Source: Alicyclobacillus mali (GTDB lineage Bacteria; Bacillota; Bacilli; Alicyclobacillales; Alicyclobacillaceae). From it: a stretch of 64,000 bases of DNA. The notes under the pieces are model-generated. The model was not told the DNA's origin. It was given only the letters and a program-made list of their open reading frames with translations, and did no database searches. Each line of letters opens with the position of its first letter. Within the stretch, counting starts at the first letter, position 1. The DNA is taken from assembly GCF_017329565.1 (NCBI RefSeq), contig NZ_JAFMTT010000001.1; one strand, 5' to 3'. Below, in pieces: positions 17,717 through 25,878 of this stretch. The translations under genes were made by a program, and so were the position numbers.

Positions 17717-18648
17717 TTCTCACGCAGAATCTCACCAAGCGGTACGGAAAGACGTTGGCGGTGAACAACCTGAACCTCAACATCGAACGCGGAGTCATCT
17801 TCGGGCTCGTGGGCGAGAATGGGGCTGGAAAAACCACGGCTCTGTCGATGCTCGCGACCTTGACGCTGCCTTCCTCCGGGCGCGCGTACGTCTGCGGCCA
17901 CGAGGTGACCAGGGAACCGCAGGCGGTCCGGCGATCCATCGGGTACATGCCGGACTCGTTCGGCGTGTACGACGATCTGACCGTCATCGAATATCTGCGC
18001 TTCTTCGCTCAATGCTACGGCGTGGAGCGTCGGGTCATCTCGCGCCGAGCGGAGGAGCTCCTGGAGCGCGTTCGCCTCGCGGACAAGCGCGAAGATTACG
18101 TCAACCACCTGTCGCGCGGCATGCAGCAGCGCCTCGAGGTTGCGCGCTGCCTGATGCACGATCCAGACGTCCTCATTTTGGACGAGCCCTCGAGCGGACT
18201 CGATCCGAAGTCGAGGCTCGAGATGCGATCGGTGCTTGCGGGACTGCGCGATTTGGGCAAGACCGTGATCGTCAGCACGCACATTCTCAACGAACTCGCC
18301 GAAGTTGCCGACGAGGTTGGCATCCTGCTGCGGGGTGAACTGGTGGCCGTGGCCGCGGTTCAGGTGATGGTGCAGCATTCGAGCGCGTACCGGACGATTG
18401 TCATCGACGGGCGCGATCTCGGCGATCGCTTCATGAAGGCGCTCATGGGCGATCCGCACGTGGCCGAGGCTCGCCCGCTGGCGCCTGGATGGGAGATATT
18501 ATATGCGGGCACGCTCGCGCAGCAGGCCGAACTGTTGAGCCGGCTCGTCTCAGAAGGGTTTGCCATCACGCAGTTCCGCGAACAGCCAACGGACATCGAG
18601 CAGTTGTTCCTGCGCCTCGCCGCGATACAGGAGGGGGTGGTGACGTGA
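17713..18648 (+). CDS. ABC transporter ATP-binding protein
   Basis: The 311-residue ATPase shows Walker A GENGAGKTT, the signature LSRGMQQR, Walker B VLILDEPSSGLDP and the switch His in IVSTHIL. After the nucleotide-binding domain (about 1-225) comes an extra C-terminal part typical of ABC-2 type exporters such as CcmA/GldA-like ATPases. GTG 17713 has GGAGG seven bases before it and overlaps the upstream stop by four bases. It powers the permease encoded next. Confidence 0.93.
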   Translation: MILTQNLTKRYGKTLAVNNLNLNIERGVIFGLVGENGAGKTTALSMLATLTLPSSGRAYVCGHEVTREPQAVRRSIGYMPDSFGVYDDLTVIEYLRFFAQCYGVERRVISRRAEELLERVRLADKREDYVNHLSRGMQQRLEVARCLMHDPDVLILDEPSSGLDPKSRLEMRSVLAGLRDLGKTVIVSTHILNELAEVADEVGILLRGELVAVAAVQVMVQHSSAYRTIVIDGRDLGDRFMKALMGDPHVAEARPLAPGWEILYAGTLAQQAELLSRLVSEGFAITQFREQPTDIEQLFLRLAAIQEGVVT

Positions 18649-19487
18649 AGCTGAACCTGAACCCCTTGCTCCTCAAGGAATTCCGCCAGCGCATGCGCAC
18701 GGTTCGAGCGCCGCTTGTCATCACCGCGTACCTGTTTGGCATGAGCGTGCTCACCGTGTTTCTTCTGTACGAAAACGTGCAGGGCCAGCTGTATCTGGTC
18801 CAGCCCACGAAGAGCCAGCAGGTGTTCGCGCTCGTCAGCCTCTTGCAGATGGTGGTGGTGGCATTTTTGACGCCGGCCTTCGCCTCGGGAGCCGTGAGCG
18901 GAGAGCGGGAGAGAAAGACGCTGGCCGTCCTGTTGACCACTCCGGTCGGTCCGTTTGGCATCTTGTTCGGCAAGGTGGTTTCGTCGAGCGCGCTGTTGGT
19001 CCTGCTCGTGGTTTTGACGTTGCCCGTGTACAGCCTGGTCTTTTTGTATGGCGGGGCCGTGCCGGCGCAGGTCGCGTCGGTACTCGGCTTTCAGTTGGTG
19101 ACCATTGTCGTGATTTCGACGGTCTGCGTGCTTTTTTCGACCGTCGCGCTGCGTTCCACGTGGAGCACGGTGTTCGCGTACGGCAGCGTCGGGCTGATGA
19201 CGGTCATCTTCGGCGCCATAGGCTACGGGCTGAAGTCGCTGTACGAACAGAACCCCATTGACTACTCCGCGCTTGTGTGGTCTCACTTTTTCTACGCGTT
19301 GGATCCCCTCTACGTCGAGGCGGCCTTTTTGGGCGTGGTGTCCGCCGGACCGCACGTGTGGATGGCGTTTGTGGAGTTTTACGCCGCCGTGATCGCCATC
19401 CTGTTGATCCCGAGCCTGTGGCGGCTTCGGCCGCAGTGGTTTTCTTGGCTTCCCTTTGTGAGCGGCACCGAGAAGCAATATCAGTGA
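18645..19487 (+). CDS. ABC-2 type permease
   Basis: The 280-residue membrane protein has six or so hydrophobic segments and the cytoplasmic element SGERERKTLAVLLTTP after the second helix, which is the usual coupling region of ABC-2 permeases (GERExGT-like). The GTG start overlaps the ATPase stop as GTGA, with AGGAGGG nine bases before. Exported substrate is unknown. Confidence 0.9.
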   Translation: MKLNLNPLLLKEFRQRMRTVRAPLVITAYLFGMSVLTVFLLYENVQGQLYLVQPTKSQQVFALVSLLQMVVVAFLTPAFASGAVSGERERKTLAVLLTTPVGPFGILFGKVVSSSALLVLLVVLTLPVYSLVFLYGGAVPAQVASVLGFQLVTIVVISTVCVLFSTVALRSTWSTVFAYGSVGLMTVIFGAIGYGLKSLYEQNPIDYSALVWSHFFYALDPLYVEAAFLGVVSAGPHVWMAFVEFYAAVIAILLIPSLWRLRPQWFSWLPFVSGTEKQYQ

Positions 19488-19530
19488 GCGCCCGGTTTGG
19501 CGCCGAAGCTTGTCATAGCGAGCGCGAACG

Positions 19531-19560
19531 GCGCGTACAGGTGTAAAGACCTGTGCGCGC
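19531..19560 (+). promoter_or_regulatory. 12-bp stem-loop abutting the antiporter ribosome site
   Basis: Bases 19531-19542 pair with 19549-19560 through twelve pairs (one G-U), closing a 6-base loop GTAAAG. The ribosome site GGAGGTGG begins at the very next base. There is no T-run, so a simple terminator for the upstream operon is unlikely. Such a stem could control translation of the antiporter or act as an operator. Confidence 0.5.
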
Positions 19561-19573
19561 GGAGGTGGACGAG

Positions 19574-20671
19574 GTGATCGCCGTCCAGATGCTGTTCGGC
19601 CTCTGCATGGTCCTGTTTGGCGCGGAGCTCCTGACAAACGCCGTGGAGTGGCTCGGGATGAAGCTCGGCCTCGGCGAGAGTGCTGTCGGAAGCGTGCTCG
19701 CGGCGCTCGGCACGGCGCTGCCCGAGACGGCGGTGCCGATGACGGCGATTGTGCTGGGCGGCGGCCACGAGGCGGAGCAGGTCGGCATCGGGGGTATCCT
19801 CGGTGCGCCATTTCTCCTGGTCACGCTGGGCGGCCTCGTCCTCGCAATCGCAGCCATGGTGTTTCGCAGGGGGTGCTCGCCGCGCGACATCGCGGTCAGC
19901 AGCGGTGCCTTTCGGCGCGATCTCGCCTTTTTCTTCGTGGGCTTTTCGCTGTCCCTCGTGCCCGCGGCGTGGCCCGCACCCGCGCTGAAGGTGATGGTCG
20001 CGTGCCTGCTTGTCGGCTTGTACGCGGCGTTCATCCGTGCGCACGTGCGCGAGGGCGTGAAGGCCGGGTCGGCCGGCGACCTTCGCCCGCTTTACCTCAA
20101 CCTGCGCCAGGGCGATCCGGCGGGGGTCGTCGTGCTTCTGCAACTCGCGTTTGCGCTCGCCCTCGTGCTCGGCGGCGCGCATCTTCTCACGGACGGCGTT
20201 GAGTCCATCGCCGCGCGCACCCAAATGCCCACGTTTTTGCTGTCGGCGCTCGTCATTCCCGTCGCGACAGAACTGCCGGAGACCCTGAACAGCGTCGTCT
20301 GGATGCGGGACCGGAAGGACGGCCTTGCGGTCGGCAACGTCACGGGCGCCATGGTGTTTCAGGGGACGCTCGTTCCAGCCATCGGCATGCTGTTCACAGA
20401 CTGGACCTTCACAAGCGCCGCCTGGTGGACCGCCGGACTCACGCTTGCGGCAACCGCGTTTTTGCTCCTTTCAGGTCTCCGCACGCCCCGCATCGAGGCG
20501 TGGACGCTGGTCTTCGCCTCCGTCGCGTACTTCGCGCTGCCCCTTGCCGCTTCTCACCCAGGCGCGCTGCCCCCGTCCGCGCGTTTGGCGCTTTGGGCGG
20601 CCATGTCGGCCGCAGCGGCGCTCGGCGCCTCTCTGCTCGTGTGGCGGCGCACCCCGTCTCTTCGCCGCTAG
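19574..20671 (+). CDS. CaCA-family sodium/calcium-type cation antiporter
   Basis: The 365-residue membrane protein has two inverted halves of about five helices. Each carries an alpha-repeat: GTALPETAVPMTAIVLGGG near residue 55 and VATELPETLNSVVWMRD near residue 230, with the ion-binding Glu in the PET triplets. The GTG start at 19574 lies eight bases after GGAGG. Proteins of this type exchange Ca2+ or another cation for H+ or Na+. The actual ion is unknown. The leader hairpin just upstream suggests regulated translation. Confidence 0.87.
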   Translation: MIAVQMLFGLCMVLFGAELLTNAVEWLGMKLGLGESAVGSVLAALGTALPETAVPMTAIVLGGGHEAEQVGIGGILGAPFLLVTLGGLVLAIAAMVFRRGCSPRDIAVSSGAFRRDLAFFFVGFSLSLVPAAWPAPALKVMVACLLVGLYAAFIRAHVREGVKAGSAGDLRPLYLNLRQGDPAGVVVLLQLAFALALVLGGAHLLTDGVESIAARTQMPTFLLSALVIPVATELPETLNSVVWMRDRKDGLAVGNVTGAMVFQGTLVPAIGMLFTDWTFTSAAWWTAGLTLAATAFLLLSGLRTPRIEAWTLVFASVAYFALPLAASHPGALPPSARLALWAAMSAAAALGASLLVWRRTPSLRR

Positions 20672-20674
20672 CTC

Positions 20675-21976
20675 CTACGCTTCCCGCGCGAGATCGCGAA
20701 ACACCGCCTCGAGCGCTTCTGCCGTCTCCTCGATGTCCGCATCGCTGTGCACCGCCGAGACGAACCAGGCCTCGTACTTGGACGGCGCGATGAGGATGCC
20801 GCGATCGGAGAGGAGATGGAAGAACCGAGCGAAGCGCCGGCTGTCCGTGCGCGTCGCCGCCTCGTAATCGCGCACCGGCTCGCGGCCAAAGTAGATGGTG
20901 AACGCACCGCCGACGCGGTTGACGACGATGTCCACCCCGTTTGCGCGGGCCGCGGACTCGGCTGCGTCCACGAGAGACGCCGCGCGGCGCGCCATTTCAT
21001 CGTACAAACCAGGATTGGACAGCGCGCGCAGACATGCCATGCCCGTGCGCATCGAGAGCGGGTTGCCGGCCATCGTGCCGGCCTGGTACGCCGGTCCGAG
21101 CGGCGCCACCTGCTCCATGATGTCCCGCCGCCCCCCATACGCGCCGATGGGCAACCCCCCGCCGATGATCTTGCCGAGCGCGTACAGGTCTGGATGCACG
21201 CCGTAGAGCTGCGCCGCGCTCCCGTAGTGAAAGCGAAAGGCCGTGATCACCTCGTCGAAAATCACGAGCGCCCCCACTTCGTGGCCCAGGTCGATCACGT
21301 CGGCCAGGTACCGATCGTCGATAGGCGGCACGATGCCGAAATTACCCACAATCGGCTCCACGAGGATGGCCGCGAGCTCCGGTCCGTGCGCGGCGAGCGC
21401 CTCCTTCAACGCGTCGCGATGATTGAAGGGAACGGTGACAATCTCGCTTGCGACATTGCGCGTGACGCCGGCGCTGTCCGGCACGCCGATGGACGAAGGA
21501 CCGCTTCCAGCTGCAACCAGCATCGCGTCCGAGTGGCCGTGGTAACACCCGGCGAACTTCAGCACTTTCGTGCGCCCTGTGTAGGCGCGTGCCACCCGGA
21601 TGGTGGTCATGACTGCCTCCGTCCCTGAGTTGACAAATCGAATTCGCTCAAGGTCCGGGATGGCGGCGCGCAGCATCTGGGCAAACTCCACCTCGTACGG
21701 CGTCGGCGTGCCGTAGAGCACCCCTTCCTCCGCCGCCTCCTGAATCGCGCTCGTGATGGCCGGATGTGCGTGGCCCAGGATGGATGGGCCGTAGCCGGCG
21801 AGGTAGTCGATGTACCGGTTTCCGTCCACGTCGTACAGGTAAGGACCTTCGCCGCGGACCATGACCACGGGCGTGCCTCCGCCGACCGATTTGTACGATC
21901 GCGACGGGCTGTTCACGCCTCCCAGGATGACCTGTTGAGCTCGTTCGAACCAGACTTCGGATTGCGTTCGCTTCAT
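20675..21976 (-). CDS. hemL: Glutamate-1-semialdehyde 2,1-aminomutase
   Basis: The 433-residue PLP enzyme converts glutamate-1-semialdehyde to 5-aminolevulinate in the C5 haem pathway. Seen are GGVNSPSRSYKSVGG at the N-terminus, the PLP-phosphate region SGTEAVMTTIRVARAYTGR, VIFDEVITAFR and the Schiff-base Lys in LGKIIGGGLPIGAYGG. I chose the second Met (21976) because GGAGGAG is six bases upstream and the length then equals the family norm. It is convergent with the cation antiporter, three bases apart. Confidence 0.96.
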   Translation of the reverse strand: MKRTQSEVWFERAQQVILGGVNSPSRSYKSVGGGTPVVMVRGEGPYLYDVDGNRYIDYLAGYGPSILGHAHPAITSAIQEAAEEGVLYGTPTPYEVEFAQMLRAAIPDLERIRFVNSGTEAVMTTIRVARAYTGRTKVLKFAGCYHGHSDAMLVAAGSGPSSIGVPDSAGVTRNVASEIVTVPFNHRDALKEALAAHGPELAAILVEPIVGNFGIVPPIDDRYLADVIDLGHEVGALVIFDEVITAFRFHYGSAAQLYGVHPDLYALGKIIGGGLPIGAYGGRRDIMEQVAPLGPAYQAGTMAGNPLSMRTGMACLRALSNPGLYDEMARRAASLVDAAESAARANGVDIVVNRVGGAFTIYFGREPVRDYEAATRTDSRRFARFFHLLSDRGILIAPSKYEAWFVSAVHSDADIEETAEALEAVFRDLAREA

Positions 21977-22102
21977 GCCATGCTCCTCCTCCGCGCACCA
22001 TTGTTTCAACTGCGCCGGGGGCCGTCAAGCGAGATCATGGTGGCATCATCCGCGCATTCGCGGGGCACCGTAGGGGAAAAGGCGTGCGGAGGAGGATGGA
22101 GA

Positions 22103-22249
22103 ATGCGGATGCCACCCATGGAGATGGCGAGGAGATGGGCACAGCAGCTGTACCTGGCGCACTGCGGCGCGAAGGAGGTACAAACGTTCGGTTGGGCGCG
22201 TGAGATGCCCACAGAAAAGCCTTCATTCACCAAGCCATATCACAGATAG
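22103..22249 (+). CDS. Candidate 48-residue small protein
   Basis: ATG 22103 follows GGAGGAGG (22088-22095) at seven bases and opens a 48-codon frame ending TAG. The product is basic and starts MRMPPMEMARRWAQQLYLAH, with one Cys and no membrane segment. It lies between hemL (opposite strand) and the hisS promoter, in a stretch with no other gene. An overlapping frame from ATG 22096 (35 codons) has worse spacing. I do not recognise it; comparison across related genomes would settle it. Confidence 0.35.
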   Translation: MRMPPMEMARRWAQQLYLAHCGAKEVQTFGWAREMPTEKPSFTKPYHR

Positions 22250-22277
22250 AGGATGCGATTGGCCGAGACCGTATCAT

Positions 22278-22307
22278 TTGACACGGGCTTTGCGCCTTCC
22301 TTATAAT
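22278..22307 (+). promoter_or_regulatory. Sigma-A promoter of the hisS-aspS T-box operon
   Basis: TTGACA (22278-22283) and TATAAT (22302-22307) are both perfect consensus hexamers, 18 bp apart. Transcription should begin near 22314, just before the T-box leader. Confidence 0.85.
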
Positions 22308-22329
22308 TCGCGATAGCACGATACGACAT

Positions 22330-22595
22330 GTTGGATATCGCCATCGTAGATGAAGAAGCAGAGTACAAGCGGTTTGGGCTGTTCCAGAGAGAGTGCGCCG
22401 TGGCTGCAAGCGACTCCAGCCTGCGTTTGGAAAGACGGCTTCGGATATCGCGCTTGCCGTTTCACCCGGTGGGCGCGCGTGGACGGCGCGTTACGCCGAA
22501 GAGGGGAACCGCACAAGGTTCAAGCAGGGTGGCACCGCGGAAGCGCTCTTTCGTCCCTGCCGATGTGGATCGGCATCGACGAAAGGGCGCTTTTT
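22330..22595 (+). promoter_or_regulatory. T-box riboswitch leader of hisS-aspS
   Basis: The T-box core AGGGTGGCACCGCGG lies at 22526-22540. Upstream is a stem I region with an AGTA element (near 22364) and an AGAGAG element (near 22388). Immediately downstream is a strong terminator: GCGCTCTTTCGTC (22543-22555) pairs with GACGAAAGGGCGC (22578-22590) around an inner hairpin and is followed by TTTTT. T-boxes let uncharged tRNA stabilise the antiterminator, so the operon is induced when histidyl- (or aspartyl-) tRNA is uncharged. I could not place the specifier codon firmly; CAC at 22463-22465 is one candidate. Confidence 0.93.
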
Positions 22596-22664
22596 CGCGC
22601 AGACAGGCGGGGCCACGCTCGCGGTTCCCCTTGGTGCGGCGCAGAAGAGAAGGAGGGAGCGCGC

Positions 22665-23927
22665 GTGGAGATTCGGCGGCCGAGAGGCACGCAGGACATT
22701 TTGCCGGGCGCCGTGGAGGCGTGGCAGACGTTTGAAGCAGTCGCGCGAGAGGTGTTCGAGCGAGCGAACTACGAGGAGATCCGCACACCCATCTTCGAAC
22801 ACACGGAGTTATTCGAGCGCGGCGTGGGGGAGACGACGGACATTGTGTCCAAGGAGATGTACACGTTTCTGGACCGCGGGGGGCGGAGCGTGACCCTGCG
22901 CCCGGAAGGAACGGCCGGCGTCGTTCGAGCTTACGTTGAAAACAAGTTGTACGGCCAGGGCGGCCTGACCAAGGTGTACTACCTCGGGCCGATGTTCCGC
23001 TACGAAAAGCCGCAGCGAGGCCGGCTGCGCCAGCTGCACCAGGTTGGCGTGGAGGTGCTCGGTTCCGAATTGCCGGCCATCGACGCAGAGGTCATCGAAC
23101 TCGGGTACTCGCTTCTGAAGCGGCTCGGTATGCGCGACATGACCGTGGAACTGAATTCCGTGGGCTGCAGCGTCTGCCGGCCACGTCACCGCGAAAAGAT
23201 GATCGAGCGGCTGTTGCCGCACAAGGAGGAACTCTGCGCGGACTGTCAGGTCCGCCTCGAGAAAAACCCGCTTCGCCTGTTCGACTGCAAGAACGAGTCG
23301 TGCCAACAGGTCTTGCGCGAAGCGAACGTGCCATCCATCGTCGACGAACTGTGTGACGATTGTCGCAATCACCTCGACGCGGTGGAAGGGTACCTCCGGG
23401 CGATGGATGTGCCCTATCGACTCGAGAAATCGCTCGTCCGCGGCCTGGACTACTACACGCGGACGGCGTGGGAAATCACCGTTCCCAATTTTTCAACCGT
23501 GCTTGGCGGCGGGCGCTACAACCGGCTGGTCGCGGAGCTCGGCGGACCTGAGGAACCAGGCATTGGCTTTGCTGCGGGGATGGACCGCGTCCTTGCCGTG
23601 CTCGAGGCGCAGGGCGTGTCGCTCGGCGAGAGACCGCCGCTCGACGCGTTCATCTGCGTGGCGGACGGGACGGCTGAGCACACCGCCATGGCGGTGCTCA
23701 CGTCACTCAGGCGGTTCGGCGTTCGCTGCGATCGCGACTACCAAGGGCGCAGCCTCAAGTCGCAGTTCAAGCAGGCGGATCGCCTCGGGGCGAAGTTCGC
23801 CGTCGTGATCGGCGAGAGCGAGCTCGCCAAGGGAGCTGCCACCGTCAAGCACCTTGCGACCGGTGAGCAGCGCGATGTCGCGTTTGGGCAATTGGCGGAT
23901 CGGATTCGCGAAGGAGGATGGGCGTAA
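22665..23927 (+). CDS. hisS: Histidyl-tRNA synthetase
   Basis: The 420-residue class II synthetase attaches histidine to tRNA-His. It shows RPRGTQDILPG at the N-terminus, motif 2 MFRYEKPQRGRLRQLHQVGVE (in part), the histidine-A loops GLDYYTRTAWE and GGGRYNRLV, and GIGFAAGMDR (motif 3). The C-terminal anticodon domain starts near residue 325. GTG 22665 follows GGAGGGA after the T-box terminator; longer in-frame starts would run back through the riboswitch and are rejected. aspS follows directly. Confidence 0.97.
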   Translation: MEIRRPRGTQDILPGAVEAWQTFEAVAREVFERANYEEIRTPIFEHTELFERGVGETTDIVSKEMYTFLDRGGRSVTLRPEGTAGVVRAYVENKLYGQGGLTKVYYLGPMFRYEKPQRGRLRQLHQVGVEVLGSELPAIDAEVIELGYSLLKRLGMRDMTVELNSVGCSVCRPRHREKMIERLLPHKEELCADCQVRLEKNPLRLFDCKNESCQQVLREANVPSIVDELCDDCRNHLDAVEGYLRAMDVPYRLEKSLVRGLDYYTRTAWEITVPNFSTVLGGGRYNRLVAELGGPEEPGIGFAAGMDRVLAVLEAQGVSLGERPPLDAFICVADGTAEHTAMAVLTSLRRFGVRCDRDYQGRSLKSQFKQADRLGAKFAVVIGESELAKGAATVKHLATGEQRDVAFGQLADRIREGGWA

Positions 23928-25733
23928 GTGGTGGAGGAGAAGCAAGTCGTGGTGGCATCGCGCTGGCGGACCCACTGGGTGGCCGACACAGTGCGACAGG
24001 AACCCAAATCTGAGGTGCGCCTCGCCGGCTGGGTGCAGCGCCGGCGCGATCTCGGCAGCGTCGTATTCGTCGATCTGCGGGACCGCACCGGCATCGTGCA
24101 GCTCGTCTTCGATCGCGGCCGCGGCACGTCCGAGGCGGCGATGGAGGTCGCGGACAGGCTGCGAAGCGAGTACGTGATCGTCGTGGATGGCACCGTGGAG
24201 AAGCGCGATCCCGATACTGTCAATCCAAAGATTGAGACGGGCGAGATTGAGGTCGTGGTGAAAGGTGCGCGCATCGAGAGCGCGGCCAAGACGCCGCCGT
24301 TTTACATCGAGGACGGCATCCAGGTCGAGGAACCGGTGCGGCTCCGTCACCGATACCTCGATCTGCGCCGCCCGGAGATGCAGCGCATCTTCGCGCTTCG
24401 CCACCAGGCCATCCGGGCGTTCCGCCGGTATCTCGACGATCGCGGCTTTCTCGAGATCGAGACGCCCATGTTGACCAAGTCCACGCCGGAAGGCGCGCGC
24501 GACTATCTCGTTCCGAGCCGCCTGCAGCCCGGGGAGTTCTACGCCCTGCCGCAGTCGCCGCAGATCTTCAAGCAGCTGCTCATGGTCGCGGGCTTTGAGC
24601 GGTACTATCAGGTGGCGCGCTGCTTCCGCGACGAGGACCTGCGGGCGGATCGCCAACCGGAGTTCACGCAGCTCGACATTGAGACGTCGTTTCTCCCGAA
24701 GGACGAGCTCATGTCGATGATGGAGGAGATGGTGGCCTCCGTCTTCAAGGAAGTGGCGGACATCGAGGTGCCGAGGCCGTTTCTGCGCCTGCCGTACCAT
24801 GAGGCCATGGACAAGTACGGGTCGGACAAGCCGGATCTCCGCTTCGGCATGGAGATGGCCGATCTCGCCGATGTCTTCGCGGGCACGAGCTTCCGCGTCT
24901 TCGCGGACGTCCTGGAGAAAGGCGGGGTCATCAAAGCCCTCGTGGCGCCCGGCTGTGCCTCTTACAGCCGCAAGCAGACGGACGATCTCGTCGCGTTCGT
25001 GAAGCCGTACGGGCTGGGCGGGCTCGCGTACGTCGCGGTCCAGGAGGACGGGTTCAAATCGTCCATCGCGAAGTTCTTCACGGACGACGACTTTCGCCGA
25101 ATCGCCGAGCGCGCCGGCGCCAAAGTGGGCGATCTGGTGCTCATCGGCGCCGGGCCGCGAGATACGGTGCTGCCGGCCATGGGCGCGCTCCGGCTGCACC
25201 TCGGACAGGAGCTGGGCCTCGTCGACGATTCGCAGTACCGGTTCCTGTGGGTGACGGATTTCCCGCTCCTCTCGTGGGACGAGGAGGAAAAGCGCTGGGT
25301 GGCGGAACACCATCCGTTCACCATGCCGCAGGAGGAAGATATTCCGCTGCTCGAGACCGATCCCGGCCGGGTGCGCGCGCAGGCGTACGACATGGTGCTG
25401 AACGGCTATGAAATCGGCGGCGGGTCGATGCGCATCTATCGCCGCGACGTGCAGGAGAAGATGTTTGCGGCGCTCGGCTTTTCGCCGGAAGAGGCGCAGG
25501 AGAAGTTCGGCTTTCTTTTGAACGCGTTCGAGTACGGCACGCCGCCGCACGGGGGCATCGCGTTTGGGTTGGATCGCATCATCATGTTGCTCACCGGGGC
25601 CAAGTCGCTGCGCGACGTCATCGCGTTCCCGAAGACGGCGAGCGGAACGGACCTCATGGTGGGCGCGCCGAGCGAGGTGTCGGAGGCGCAGCTCGAAGTG
25701 CTTCATCTCCGCGTGCGGAAGACGAAGGATTGA
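23928..25733 (+). CDS. aspS: Aspartyl-tRNA synthetase
   Basis: The 601-residue bacterial-type AspRS has an N-terminal OB-fold anticodon domain (GWVQRRRDLGSVVFVDLRDR), the class II core with FLEIETPMLTKSTPEGARDY and RCFRDEDLRADRQPEFTQLD (parts), the bacterial GAD insertion in the middle, and motif 3 GIAFGLDRIIMLL. The GTG start follows the hisS stop at once, with AAGGAGG ten bases upstream. It shares the T-box-controlled transcript. Whether it also charges tRNA-Asn cannot be decided from this window. Confidence 0.97.
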   Translation: MVEEKQVVVASRWRTHWVADTVRQEPKSEVRLAGWVQRRRDLGSVVFVDLRDRTGIVQLVFDRGRGTSEAAMEVADRLRSEYVIVVDGTVEKRDPDTVNPKIETGEIEVVVKGARIESAAKTPPFYIEDGIQVEEPVRLRHRYLDLRRPEMQRIFALRHQAIRAFRRYLDDRGFLEIETPMLTKSTPEGARDYLVPSRLQPGEFYALPQSPQIFKQLLMVAGFERYYQVARCFRDEDLRADRQPEFTQLDIETSFLPKDELMSMMEEMVASVFKEVADIEVPRPFLRLPYHEAMDKYGSDKPDLRFGMEMADLADVFAGTSFRVFADVLEKGGVIKALVAPGCASYSRKQTDDLVAFVKPYGLGGLAYVAVQEDGFKSSIAKFFTDDDFRRIAERAGAKVGDLVLIGAGPRDTVLPAMGALRLHLGQELGLVDDSQYRFLWVTDFPLLSWDEEEKRWVAEHHPFTMPQEEDIPLLETDPGRVRAQAYDMVLNGYEIGGGSMRIYRRDVQEKMFAALGFSPEEAQEKFGFLLNAFEYGTPPHGGIAFGLDRIIMLLTGAKSLRDVIAFPKTASGTDLMVGAPSEVSEAQLEVLHLRVRKTKD

Positions 25734-25738
25734 AGATT

Positions 25739-25761
25739 GGCGCGGCCCTCTGGGCCGCGCC
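25739..25761 (+). terminator. Hairpin terminator after aspS
   Basis: GGCGCGGCCC and GGGCCGCGCC form a perfect 10-bp stem with a three-base loop, six bases past the aspS stop. The following sequence is only mildly T-rich. Confidence 0.6.
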
Positions 25762-25878
25762 CATTGGTTTCGGCGGGAAGCAGGGATGGCGCGAAACCGG
25801 GTGGAATACATCGTGGATAGGAGAGGCTCGCATTCCGCAGATGCTCGCCTCCACATCATGGAATGAGGGTGGATATCC

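Noticed and set aside
22350..22664. A longer hisS start
   Set aside because: The extension would translate the T-box and terminator; GTG 22665 has a proper ribosome site and gives the family N-terminus.
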